This document shows positions 12,142 through 20,538 of a DNA stretch of 40,041 nucleotides, in pieces. Position numbers and translations under genes: made by a program. Source of the stretch: Seohaeicola zhoushanensis (GTDB lineage Bacteria; Pseudomonadota; Alphaproteobacteria; Rhodobacterales; Rhodobacteraceae); the NCBI RefSeq assembly GCF_014656415.1, contig NZ_BNCJ01000027.1, forward strand, positions 1 to 40,041. The letters run 5' to 3'. The notes under the pieces are model-generated. The model ran no database searches and was not told the origin of the DNA. It saw only the letters and a list, made by a program, of their open reading frames with translations. How positions within the stretch are numbered: position 1 is the stretch's first letter; each line of letters opens with the position of its first letter.

Positions 12142-12198
12142 CTAAACACTTGGAGAAGCCTAAACTTCGGGCGGGCTAAACAACGGCAGAGGTTAAAC
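12142..12198 (+). promoter_or_regulatory. Four spaced TAAAC repeats, candidate terminase site (cosB-like)
   Basis: TAAAC occurs at 12143, 12161, 12177 and 12194, three times as CTAAAC and once as TTAAAC, at 18-, 16- and 17-bp steps. The last copy ends 10 bp before the TerS start. Lambda gpNu1 binds similar spaced R sites directly upstream of its own gene. Confidence 0.55.
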
Positions 12199-12207
12199 TA
12201 GGGCTGA

Positions 12208-12846
12208 ATGGTGATGTCGGGTCTGACCGCAACCGAGCTGGCGGCGAAGCTGAACCTGACCCGTGGGCGGATCAGCCAGTTGGTGGCGGATGGTCGGCTC
12301 GACGGCTGCTACTCGGGCGAGGGGCGTGCCCGGCGCTTCGAGCTCAAGGCCTGCGCCGACGCGCTGAACCGCAAGCTCGATCCGGGCCAGATGCTTGGGA
12401 ACGGCTCTGCCACCAAGCAGCGCATCGCCGAGGTCCAGGCGACGGACATCGATAGCGATGACGATGTCCCGCCGTCGAAGGATCGGCTGGGCGACGTCCT
12501 GAAGCCGAACGATCCTGACCGGTACGAGCTGGCGCGGATCGTCAAGGTCGAGGAAGAGGCCCGCAAGCTTCGCCGGGCCAATGCCGAAGCCGAGGGCACG
12601 GTTGTCTTGGTCGCGACGGTTCAACGAGAGGTCGCCCGGCAGATCGGTCAGGAAATCGCCGAGTTCGAGACGGTTATGCGCGAAGCTGCGCGCCGGATCG
12701 CGGATCGGCTGGGGGTCGACTACCGCACGGTTCGGCAGATCCTGGTCGAGACCTGGCGGGAACATCGCGGCGCTCGGACGCATACGCTGACCGAACGCGC
12801 GGCCGCCGCCGGGTTGGATGACGAAGAGCGCGCGGCGGATATCTGA
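12208..12846 (+). CDS. Terminase small subunit, Nu1-like
   Basis: A 212-residue DNA-packaging protein. The N-terminal winged helix-turn-helix ('LTATELAAKLNLTRGRISQLVADGRLDGCYSGEGRARRFEL', about 5-46) is the MerR-like domain of lambda gpNu1. A linker rich in Asp (TDIDSDDDVPPS) precedes a helical C-terminal half (about 100-212) that would contact the large subunit. It starts 10 bp after the TAAAC repeat array, so it may bind those sites to start packaging. The stop overlaps the TerL start (TGATGG). Confidence 0.88.
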   Translation: MVMSGLTATELAAKLNLTRGRISQLVADGRLDGCYSGEGRARRFELKACADALNRKLDPGQMLGNGSATKQRIAEVQATDIDSDDDVPPSKDRLGDVLKPNDPDRYELARIVKVEEEARKLRRANAEAEGTVVLVATVQREVARQIGQEIAEFETVMREAARRIADRLGVDYRTVRQILVETWREHRGARTHTLTERAAAAGLDDEERAADI

Positions 12847-14855
12847 TGGGCTTCCTGACCTCTGCCGAGCGCATCGTCGCGCTGGCTTTGGCTGAGGCGA
12901 TCGCGCCGCCGCCAAAACCGGACATCACCCGGTGGTGCGAGGAGAACATCGTCTTCGACGAGCGTTCGCCGATGCCGGGGCCGTTCCGGATCGACCGGTT
13001 TCCGTTCCTGCGGGAGATCCACGAGGTTCTGTCGCCTGAGCATCCGGCACGGGAGGTGACGATCCGGGGTTCCGCGCAGTGGGGCAAGACGGTCTCGATC
13101 GTCAATCCGGTTGTCGGCGCGTGGCACGAGTTCGGGCCGCTCGACAGCCTGGTGGTGCATCCGACGACCAGCGCTGCGACGGAATGGGTCGACAACAAGT
13201 GGTTGCCGATGCGCCGGCAGGCCCCGAGCCTGAAACGGATCTTCGGGGACGGTCGCGGCGACAACAAGGACGCCAAGTTCAACCAGGAGACGCTGTCGCG
13301 CAACGGCTCCCTGAAGGTGGCAAGCGCAGGCTCTCCGGATGACCTGGCCGGCACCACGCGCCGCCTGGTCGTCATGGATGACGTCGCCAAGTTCGAGATG
13401 ACGGCGAAGGGTGATCCGGAGGCCCTGGCCGAGAGCCGGGCGTCGGGGTTCGAGGATGCCAAGCTGCTCCGGGTGTCCACATCGCAGATCAAGGGCACCT
13501 GCCGGATCTCGAAGGCCTATGACCGGAGCGACCGTCGTCTCTATTTCGTGCCCTGTCCCCATTGCGGGCATGAGGCGCCGCTGACCTGGGAGAACTTCCG
13601 GAAGAACCTCGATCCGGAACGTCTGCACGCAGCCTGCTTCAGCTGCGACGACTGTGGCGGCGTCATCTCGCACGCCGACAAGGAGAAGATCGTCGGGCTG
13701 GGCAGGTGGATCCCGCAGAACCCGGCAGGCGATCATCCGGGGTTTCACCTGTGGCGCGCCTATGCGCCGCAGCGGGACTGGGCCTCGATCGCGATCGACT
13801 ATGCCCGCGTCATGGGCTGGACCAGCGTCCGGACCAGCGGCGAGACCGAGGCGGCGATCGCCGAGAAGGTCGAAGCCGAGACCGAGCAGACGTTCTACAA
13901 CGACGTCCTCGGGTTGCCCTACGAGCAGGCGAGCAAGGGGCCGGACTGGGAGCTGCTGCGCAACCGCGTGGAGAACGCGCCCGAAGGTGAAGGTCGGCCG
14001 AGGTCGGTGGTGCCGGCGCGTGGCGTGATCCTGACAGCTGGGGTCGACTGCCAGGGCGACCGGATCGAGGTGCACGTTGTCGCCTTCGGCGAGAACTATC
14101 GCCGGTGGGTCGTCGACTACACGGTGATCCCGCATCACATCGGCGACGACGAAGGGCGCGCTGCCCTCGACGCGCTGTTGAAGACGACCTGGCGGACGGA
14201 ACGCGGGCTGAGGCTGCCGCTCGACATGATGGCGATCGACGGCGGCACCTATACCGAGGACGTGTGGTCCTTTGCCAAGCGGTGGCCCTGGTCACGGGTC
14301 ATCATCGTGAAGGGGTCGAACAGCGCGACTGGTCCCGTGATGGTGCCGCAGCAGTTCGAGCGGCGCGCCGATGGTGCCGCGAAGCGCCGGCAGAAGCGGG
14401 GCTGGAACCTCAACGTCGGCCAGCTGAAGGCTGATTTCTACACCTGGCTCGACAAGGACGATCCGATCGAGCGCGGCTACTGCCATTTCCCGAGGGGGAT
14501 GGGGGACGAGTATTACCGGCAGGTGACCTCGGAGGTTCGGGTGCTGAAGCGCAGCCGCACCGGGGTGGTAACCAGCAGCTGGGAGCTGGTCGAGCCGACC
14601 CGGCGCAACGAAGGTCTCGACACCATGAACTATGCCGAGGCCGCTGCCCGCCGGAAGGGCTGGACCTCGCTGACCGCCGAGCAGTGGGCGGCCTTCGAGG
14701 CCGAGCGCGGCGCGGCCCCGCTCGAACCGCAGCCGGATCTGTTCGACCAGACCGTGGTGGTCGCCCCGACGGTTGCGAAAGCGCCGCAGAAGACGAAACC
14801 CGCCGAGACGTCCGACTGGTTCGGCGCCGGCGCGAAGAAAGGGAACTGGTTCTGA
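12846..14855 (+). CDS. Terminase large subunit, GpA family
   Basis: A 669-residue packaging motor and nuclease of the lambda gpA type. An N-terminal adaptor (1-65) is followed by the Walker-A-like 'IRGSAQWGKT' (about 73-82) and a Walker-B-like 'RRLVVMDDV' (about 172-180). A Cys pair region follows ('CPHCGHE' and 'CFSCDDCGG', about 235-270). The nuclease half has 'ILTAGVDCQGDRIEVHVVAFG' near 395 and 'MMAIDGGTYTEDVW' near 460, giving acidic metal ligands. Length matches the family. It is coupled to TerS and to gpW by overlapping start and stop codons. Confidence 0.95.
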   Translation: MGFLTSAERIVALALAEAIAPPPKPDITRWCEENIVFDERSPMPGPFRIDRFPFLREIHEVLSPEHPAREVTIRGSAQWGKTVSIVNPVVGAWHEFGPLDSLVVHPTTSAATEWVDNKWLPMRRQAPSLKRIFGDGRGDNKDAKFNQETLSRNGSLKVASAGSPDDLAGTTRRLVVMDDVAKFEMTAKGDPEALAESRASGFEDAKLLRVSTSQIKGTCRISKAYDRSDRRLYFVPCPHCGHEAPLTWENFRKNLDPERLHAACFSCDDCGGVISHADKEKIVGLGRWIPQNPAGDHPGFHLWRAYAPQRDWASIAIDYARVMGWTSVRTSGETEAAIAEKVEAETEQTFYNDVLGLPYEQASKGPDWELLRNRVENAPEGEGRPRSVVPARGVILTAGVDCQGDRIEVHVVAFGENYRRWVVDYTVIPHHIGDDEGRAALDALLKTTWRTERGLRLPLDMMAIDGGTYTEDVWSFAKRWPWSRVIIVKGSNSATGPVMVPQQFERRADGAAKRRQKRGWNLNVGQLKADFYTWLDKDDPIERGYCHFPRGMGDEYYRQVTSEVRVLKRSRTGVVTSSWELVEPTRRNEGLDTMNYAEAAARRKGWTSLTAEQWAAFEAERGAAPLEPQPDLFDQTVVVAPTVAKAPQKTKPAETSDWFGAGAKKGNWF

Positions 14856-15058
14856 TGGCCTGGACGCAGATCGAGCTCGACGCGCTGAAATCGGCCTACG
14901 CCGCCGGGACCGTGGTCGTGCAGTACGACGGGAAACGCATCGAGTATGGCAGCGAAGCCGACCTGCTGCGCCGCATCCGCACGATCGAAGCCGAAATCTC
15001 GTCGCAGGGCGGCAAGGCGAAGCCGCGCGTCGGCTATGCCACCTTTTCGCGGGACTGA
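14855..15058 (+). CDS. gpW-like head-tail joining protein
   Basis: A 67-residue protein whose ATG overlaps the TerL stop (TGATG). 'IELDALKSAYAAGTVVVQYDGKRIEYGSEADLLRRIRTIEAEI' matches the lambda gpW pattern: a helix, a beta hairpin with a Tyr/Gly turn, then a helix. gpW closes the head after packaging and accepts the next connector protein. Its position between TerL and portal is the same as in lambda. Confidence 0.88.
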   Translation: MAWTQIELDALKSAYAAGTVVVQYDGKRIEYGSEADLLRRIRTIEAEISSQGGKAKPRVGYATFSRD

Positions 15059-15061
15059 TCC

Positions 15062-16603
15062 ATGAGCGAGCAGACAACCGATCGTGGGGTGAGCTGGGGC
15101 TGGCAGGAGGCGGTGCTCGAGTTCTTCTCGCCGCGTGCCGCGCAGCAGCGCTATTCGGCGCGGATCGCAAGCGCCAACCTGCGGCGGGCCTATGATGGCG
15201 CGGCCAAGGGCCGTCTCTCAGACGGGTGGCGCACGGCGAACACCTCGGCCGACTCGGAGATCCGCGTGGCCGGCGGCCTGCTGCGCGACCGAATGCGCGA
15301 CCTGGTGCGCAACAATGCGCTGGCTGCGCAGGCGGTGCAGGTGCTGGTCAACAACATCGTCGGAACCGGCATCCGGCCGCGCGCGGCGACGGGGAAGCCC
15401 GAGCTCGACAAGCAGATCGACAAGTTTTGGCAGGCCTGGTCGGCGCGGTGCGATGCCCATGGTCATACCGACTTTCATGGTCTGACGGCCCTGGCGGTAC
15501 GCGAGATGATCGAGGGGGGCGACCTGTTCGCCCTCCGCCGTCCGCGGCGCACCCGTCGCACGTCGCCAGTTCCCCTGGAGATCGAGCTGTTCGAGGCTGA
15601 TCACCTGGATGGCAGCAAGTTCGACGACAGCAGCGAGGGAACGCGGATCTCGACGGGCATCGAATACGATCGCACGGGCCGACGCGTCGGATACTGGATG
15701 TTTCCGGACCACCCCGGCGACACCTCGCCGGCGTTCCGGCGCAAGTTCGAGAGCATCCGCATCTCGGCCCAGAATGTCGCGCACCTGTTCGAACGCCAGC
15801 GGGTGCAATCGCGCGGTGTGCCTTGGGGAACACCGGCCATCCGGGCGCTGCAGGATCTCGGCGACTGGCAGGTTGCCGAGATGGTGCGCAAGAAGACCGA
15901 GGCCTGCCTGGTTGGCGTCGTTGTCGGCGAAGAAGGGGACGGCACCGCGGGCATCACGCCGGAGGTGAAGGACAGCGACGGCAAGGCGATCGAGTCCTTC
16001 CGCCCCGGCATGTTCGGCTACACCAATGGCCGCGACATCAAGTTCAACTCGCCGGCGAATTCGGGCGGGGTGCGGGAGTGGAACATCACCCAGATGCTGA
16101 TCATCTCGGCCGGCTTCCGGGTGCCCTATGCGCTGATGACGAACGACATGAGTCAGGCGAACTTCTCGAGCAATCGCGCCGGTCTCAACGAGTTCCGCCG
16201 GATGGTCGAGCAGGTGCAGTGGTCGGTCGTGATCCCGATGTTCTGCCAGCGAATCTGGGACTGGTTCTGCGAGGCGGCCTGGACGGCGGGTCTGATCGAG
16301 CAGCCCGACATTCCCGTCGAGTGGGCCCCGCCGCGCTTCGAAAGCGTCAATCCCTGGCAGGACGCACAGACCGACTTGCTTGAGACCCGCGCAGGGTTCT
16401 CGAGCCTGCCACAGCAGATTGCCAAACGCGGGTATGACCTGCGCGAGGTGCTCGAGGAGCAGATCAAGGCCCTGAAGATCGCGGATGAGCTCGGGCTCGT
16501 ACTCGACAGCGACCCGCGCAAGGTGACGCGCGTCGGGCAGGCGCAGTCGACCTCGCCGGGCGAAGCGGACACCGCAACCAAGCCGGACAACCCGGCCACC
16601 TGA
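15062..16603 (+). CDS. Portal protein, lambda gpB family
   Basis: A 513-residue portal that forms the dodecameric DNA gate of the head. Family landmarks include 'LRRAYDGAAKGRLSDGWRTANTSADSEI' near 40-65, 'LVRNNALAAQAVQVLVNNIVGTGIRP' near 80-105, 'GDLFALRRPR' near 155, 'AQNVAHLFERQRVQSRGVPWGTPAI' near 235-260 and 'VPYALMTNDMSQANFSSNRAGLNEFRRMV' near 350-380. Length is normal. It begins 3 nt after the gpW stop. Confidence 0.95.
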   Translation: MSEQTTDRGVSWGWQEAVLEFFSPRAAQQRYSARIASANLRRAYDGAAKGRLSDGWRTANTSADSEIRVAGGLLRDRMRDLVRNNALAAQAVQVLVNNIVGTGIRPRAATGKPELDKQIDKFWQAWSARCDAHGHTDFHGLTALAVREMIEGGDLFALRRPRRTRRTSPVPLEIELFEADHLDGSKFDDSSEGTRISTGIEYDRTGRRVGYWMFPDHPGDTSPAFRRKFESIRISAQNVAHLFERQRVQSRGVPWGTPAIRALQDLGDWQVAEMVRKKTEACLVGVVVGEEGDGTAGITPEVKDSDGKAIESFRPGMFGYTNGRDIKFNSPANSGGVREWNITQMLIISAGFRVPYALMTNDMSQANFSSNRAGLNEFRRMVEQVQWSVVIPMFCQRIWDWFCEAAWTAGLIEQPDIPVEWAPPRFESVNPWQDAQTDLLETRAGFSSLPQQIAKRGYDLREVLEEQIKALKIADELGLVLDSDPRKVTRVGQAQSTSPGEADTATKPDNPAT

Positions 16604-16616
16604 AAGAGGACAAGAC

Positions 16617-18677
16617 ATGGCGAAGGACATGGTTGACCTGCCCCTGATCGGGCGGGAGGCAACGGTTGTTGCCGACACGATCGACACCGAGGAGCGGACG
16701 ATCGAGGTGGTCTGGACGACCGGCGCGACCGTGCAGCGCTATCGCTGGGAGGGCTGGGATGTCGTCGATTACGACGAAGAGCTCGAGGTCTCGTCCCGCG
16801 CGGTGCGGCTCGATCGCCTGAACGGCGGCGCACCGTTCCTCGACAGCCACCGGTCCTGGGGGCTGAACACCGTCATCGGTTCGGTCGTGCCTGGCTCCGT
16901 GCGGATCTCGGGCGGGCAGGGAACCGCGAAGATCCGCCTGACGCAGGCGGCGGATGCCGCGCCGATCGTGCAGCGCATCCTCGAGCGCACCATCAACAAG
17001 GTGTCGGTCGGTTACCGGGTGCATGAATACCAGATCACCAAGAAGGACGGCGAGCGGGATCACTACCGCGCCGTCGACTGGGAACCCTACGAGATCTCGG
17101 CCGTGGCCATGCCCGCCGATCCCGGCGCGACCATCCGTTCCGAAGGTGGGACGGTGAATCGCTTTGCATGTGTCCTGAACCGGCAGGACGTCACCGCCGC
17201 AGCCGCGGCCAGCCAGAAAGGGACGCAGATGTCCAAGAAGACGGAGCCCGCGGCCGGGCAGGAACAGGGCCGCACCGCGCCGGAAGGCGAACTGCAGACG
17301 CGCGAAGCGCCGGCCGCTCCGCCGGCGGGCGCACCCGTGGCCACCGGTCAGACGGCCGTTGCCGACACCGATGCCGTGCGCAGCGAAGAGCGCGCGCGGA
17401 TTACCGAAATCAACCGGCTCTGTGCGCGCCATGGCCTCGACGATGCATTCCGTGACGACCTGGTCGCACGGGGCGTCTCGCTCGAGCTGGCCCGCAAGGA
17501 TGTGCTGGATAAGCTGGAGGCAGCAGACCCCATGAACGAACGTTCCTTCGAGCCGCGCCCGGCTGAGGCGCGCGGAAACGGCCAGACCGAGGAGCAGTAT
17601 CGCGATGCGCTGGTCAACGCGCTGATGCACCGCCACAACCCCGGCGTGATCGAGCTGACCACCGATGGCCGTGAGTTCCGCGGCATGACGCTGCTGGAAA
17701 TTGCCCGCGATGCGCTCGGCCGGCGCGGCGTGAACACCCGTGGCATGTCGAAGATGGAACTCTCCGCCGCGGCGTTCCAGATGCGCTCGGCAGGCTACCA
17801 CTCGACCAGCGACTTCCCGGAGATCCTGGCGAACGTCGCCAACAAGACGCTGCGCGATGCCTACGCCTCGACCCAGCGGACCTTCATGGCCTGGGCGCGC
17901 CGGTCGACCATCGTCGACTTCAAGCCGGTGAACCGGGTCCAGTTGGGCGGCGCGCCGGATCTCAGCAAGGTGCTTGAGAGCGGCGAGTTCAAGTATGGCA
18001 CCATGGGTGAGGGCAAGGAGACCTATGCCTTGGCGACCTATGGCAAAATCCTGGGCGTCACCCGGCAGGCGATCATCAACGACGACCTGAACGCCTTCAC
18101 CCGCATTCCGGCCGCCTTCGGTGCCTCGGCTGCCGACCTCGAGTCGGACATCGTCTACGGCATCCTCATCGACAACACGGCAATGGCCGATGGCGTCGCG
18201 CTGTTCCATGCCAACCACGGCAACCTCGGCACCGCAGCGGTCATCAACGAGACCTCGCTGGCTGCGGCGGAAAAGGCGTTCAGCAAGCAGAAGGGCCTCG
18301 AGGGCCGGCTGATCTCGATCCGCCCGCGCTTCCTGATCGTGCCGACCGGCCAGCGCTGGGTCGAGGCTCGCAAGCAGGTCGCCTCGACCACGCCGAGCAA
18401 TACCTCGGACGTCAACGCCTTTGCCGGCACCTACGACATCGTCGGCGAACCGCGCCTCATCCCGTCCTCGGGGCAAGATCCCTGGTTCCTGGCTGCCGAT
18501 CCGTCGCGCGTCGACACGGTGGAATACGCCTACCTGGACGGCCAGGAGGGCGTCTACACCGAGACCCGCATGGGCTTCGAGGTCGACGGCATGGAGATCA
18601 AGGCTCGTCACGACTTTGCCGCCAAGGCAATCGACCACCGCGGCCTCTACAAGAACCCCGGCGCGGCCCCGGCCTGA
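16617..18677 (+). CDS. Prohead protease / major capsid protein fusion
   Basis: A 686-residue fusion. The N-terminal 190 residues are an HK97-type prohead protease: 'DRLNGGAPFLDSHRSWGLNTVIGSVV' carries the His and 'YEISAVAMPADPGA' the Ser-containing strand. Residues about 205-320 are Ala/Glu/Pro-rich and scaffold-like. Residues about 370-686 are a Mu gpT-like capsid protein ('STSDFPEILANVANKTLRDAY', 'FAGTYDIVGEPRL', 'GLYKNPGAAPA'). In-frame internal starts with ribosome sites, ATG 17229 (AAAGGG upstream) and possibly ATG 17532 (GGAGG), could also yield scaffold-capsid or capsid forms. Protease cleavage would free the capsid subunit during maturation. Confidence 0.9.
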   Translation: MAKDMVDLPLIGREATVVADTIDTEERTIEVVWTTGATVQRYRWEGWDVVDYDEELEVSSRAVRLDRLNGGAPFLDSHRSWGLNTVIGSVVPGSVRISGGQGTAKIRLTQAADAAPIVQRILERTINKVSVGYRVHEYQITKKDGERDHYRAVDWEPYEISAVAMPADPGATIRSEGGTVNRFACVLNRQDVTAAAAASQKGTQMSKKTEPAAGQEQGRTAPEGELQTREAPAAPPAGAPVATGQTAVADTDAVRSEERARITEINRLCARHGLDDAFRDDLVARGVSLELARKDVLDKLEAADPMNERSFEPRPAEARGNGQTEEQYRDALVNALMHRHNPGVIELTTDGREFRGMTLLEIARDALGRRGVNTRGMSKMELSAAAFQMRSAGYHSTSDFPEILANVANKTLRDAYASTQRTFMAWARRSTIVDFKPVNRVQLGGAPDLSKVLESGEFKYGTMGEGKETYALATYGKILGVTRQAIINDDLNAFTRIPAAFGASAADLESDIVYGILIDNTAMADGVALFHANHGNLGTAAVINETSLAAAEKAFSKQKGLEGRLISIRPRFLIVPTGQRWVEARKQVASTTPSNTSDVNAFAGTYDIVGEPRLIPSSGQDPWFLAADPSRVDTVEYAYLDGQEGVYTETRMGFEVDGMEIKARHDFAAKAIDHRGLYKNPGAAPA

Positions 18678-18772
18678 GGCTGACCGAAGGGCGCCGGCTC
18701 TCGCTGGCGCCCTGACCATTCGGGCGCAGGGCCCGAGGAACTTCCTCCCTCGATCGAGAAAGGATCGGATCC

Positions 18773-19114
18773 ATGAAGAACTATATCGGACTTGGGGACA
18801 TGTTCCCCTTTACGGCCTCGGGGGCCGACTTTGCATCGGGCGACGGCGTTTTGTCCGGCACGCTGTTTGGGGTCTGCGCCGGTAGCATCGCCGACGGCGA
18901 GACCGGCGAGATCAAGACGACCGGTGTCTTCGAGCTGCCCAAGGTCGGTTCGCAGGCCTGGACGGTCGGCGCCAAGGTCTATTGGGATGACACCAACAAG
19001 GTCTGCACCACTACGGCCACGGCCAACACCCTGATCGGCGTGGCCTACGAGGCGGTCGGTTCGGGCGCTGGCGAGACGCTCGGCAAGGTCCGCCTGAACG
19101 GCACCGCGGCCTGA
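18773..19114 (+). CDS. DUF2190 capsid decoration (cement) protein
   Basis: A 113-residue beta-rich protein. 'DMFPFTASGADFASGDGVLSGTLFGVCAGSIADGETGEIKTTGVFELPKVGSQAWTVGAKVYWDDTNKVCTT' is the DUF2190 signature, and 'LIGVAYEAV.SGAGETLGKVRLNG' is its usual end. These proteins sit on the outside of the capsid and stabilise it. It follows the capsid gene by 95 bp with AGAAAGGAT upstream. Confidence 0.9.
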   Translation: MKNYIGLGDMFPFTASGADFASGDGVLSGTLFGVCAGSIADGETGEIKTTGVFELPKVGSQAWTVGAKVYWDDTNKVCTTTATANTLIGVAYEAVGSGAGETLGKVRLNGTAA

Positions 19115-19116
19115 TC

Positions 19117-19434
19117 ATGGGCGCGTTCGAAACTGCAATGGCGGCCATCTTCCGGGATGCCAACATGGCCTCGGACGCGCTCTATCATCCGGGCGGGTCC
19201 GGCTCGGTTGCCATCCGGATCATTCCCGCTCGCCCCGACGAGACCGTCGAGTTCGGGGGGCGCAACCGGATCGTCAGCGAGACTTTCGCGTTCGATGTCC
19301 CGACGTCCGCGGTAGCGGCTCCGGTCGCGGGCGACGAGGTCACCTATCTCGGCAATCGCTACGTCGTGCAGGGCATGCCGGTGCGCGACGAACAGCGCCT
19401 GGTCTGGCGGATCGAGACGAGGCCGGTGACGTGA
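19117..19434 (+). CDS. Head-tail joining protein, FII-like
   Basis: A 105-residue beta-rich protein with 'FRDANMASDALYHPGGSGSVAIRIIPARPDETVEFGGRNRIVSETFAFDVPTSAVAAPVAGDEVTYLGNRYVVQGMPVRDEQRLVWRIETRP', the pattern of the gpFII/PF05354-type connectors that make the tail attachment ring. It starts 2 nt after the decoration gene, and its stop overlaps the GTG of the next gene (GTGA). Confidence 0.82.
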   Translation: MGAFETAMAAIFRDANMASDALYHPGGSGSVAIRIIPARPDETVEFGGRNRIVSETFAFDVPTSAVAAPVAGDEVTYLGNRYVVQGMPVRDEQRLVWRIETRPVT

Positions 19435-20093
19435 GGTTCGACTTTTCGCTCACGCCGGATCCGGCCGAAGATGCAGAGCGCCTGATCCGCCTCGCCGAGC
19501 GCGGGATCACCCGCGCCATGAACAAGGCGCAGTTGCAGCTGAAGGGTCGCTGGCGTTCGCTGATCGCGGCGGGCGGTCTCGGCCGCAAGCTCGCCAACAC
19601 CGTTCGCGGTGAAACCTATCCGTCCGCTGGCGAGAGCCTGAACGCCGCCTCGCTGGTCTATGTCAGGCCGAACCGGGGCACCGATGCCAGTGCGGCGACG
19701 GTGGTCGATGCGCATGAGCGCGGCGCGCTGATCCGCTCCAGCTCTGGGTTCTACCTGGCGATCCCGATTGCGGAGATCGGCAAGATGCGGGCGGCCGGAA
19801 ACAAGCGGATTACCCCTCTGGGCTGGGAGCAGAAAACGGGCCGCAGGCTGCGTTTCGTCTACCGCAAGGGGCGCCCGGCGCTCCTGGTCGACGATGGAAC
19901 GTCGATCGAGAGGACGATCTCCGATCCGGTGAGCTGGAAACGGGCAGGGCGCCAGCGGAAGGCCAGGAAGACCACTCCGATCTTCGTTCTGCTCCCTCAG
20001 GCGAAACTGCGCCCGAAATTCGACCTCGGCCGCGCGGCCGAAGCCATCGCGGGGCAACTGCCGTCGATCATCGCGGCGGAATGGAAGGACTGA
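19431..20093 (+). CDS. Neck/minor tail protein (DUF6441-like)
   Basis: A 220-residue basic protein starting at a GTG coupled to the previous stop. It contains 'LAERGITRAMNKAQLQLKGRWRSLIAAGGLGRKLANTVRGETYPSAGESLNAASLVYVRPNRGTD', 'FYLAIPIAEIGKMRAAGNKRITPLGWEQKTGRRLRFVYRKGRPALLVDD' and a final helical part. This matches the DUF6441 group of phage neck or minor tail (gpZ-like) proteins. The gene order (FII, Z, U, tube) agrees with lambda. Confidence 0.75.
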   Translation: MRFDFSLTPDPAEDAERLIRLAERGITRAMNKAQLQLKGRWRSLIAAGGLGRKLANTVRGETYPSAGESLNAASLVYVRPNRGTDASAATVVDAHERGALIRSSSGFYLAIPIAEIGKMRAAGNKRITPLGWEQKTGRRLRFVYRKGRPALLVDDGTSIERTISDPVSWKRAGRQRKARKTTPIFVLLPQAKLRPKFDLGRAAEAIAGQLPSIIAAEWKD

Positions 20094-20094
20094 G

Positions 20095-20517
20095 ATGGCA
20101 AGCAAGTCCGAAACCGTTCTGACCGCGCTGCTGACAGTTCTCCAGGACGTCTGGGGACCGACCGTGGAGCGCAACACAGGGCTGCCCGAAACAGTTCCCG
20201 CGGGCGGCTTGGTTATCCTGCATGACGGCGATCCTGGCCCCCCCGAAGTTCTGCTGTCGCCGACCACCTACATCTACGAGCACGAGGTCGAACTCGACCT
20301 CTTCGTGCAGGCCGACGACAGCGATGCCGCCTTCGATGACCTGAAGATCCTCATCGGCGCCGCCATCGCGGCGGATCGAACGTTGGGTGGCCTCTGCGAC
20401 TGGGTCGAGGCGGTTGCGCCGGTGCCGGTCGAGCTGCCGTTCGTCGGTAGTATCCCACTGAAGGCAGCCACCATCGGTGTCCGCCTGACCTATTCCACCA
20501 GCGATCCGCTGGCCTGA
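20095..20517 (+). CDS. Tail terminator-like protein (gpU position)
   Basis: A 140-residue acidic protein with alternating beta strands: 'LTALLTVLQDVWGPTVERNT', 'GLVILHDGDPG', 'YEHEVELDLFVQADDSDAAFDDLKILIGAAIAADRTLGGLCDWVEAVAP' and 'IPLKAATIGVRLTYSTSDPLA'. This fold pattern and the place before the tail tube gene fit the tail terminator that caps the tube. The family assignment rests on pattern and position. Confidence 0.75.
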   Translation: MASKSETVLTALLTVLQDVWGPTVERNTGLPETVPAGGLVILHDGDPGPPEVLLSPTTYIYEHEVELDLFVQADDSDAAFDDLKILIGAAIAADRTLGGLCDWVEAVAPVPVELPFVGSIPLKAATIGVRLTYSTSDPLA

Positions 20518-20538
20518 CCAACCGAAAGGAGACCGATC

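Noticed and set aside
12720-14138. 472-codon minus-strand ORF
   Set aside because: Antisense to the terminase large subunit, which has Walker and zinc motifs in the plus frame.
16464-18719. 751-codon minus-strand ORF
   Set aside because: Antisense shadow of the protease-capsid gene; long antisense ORFs are expected at this GC content.
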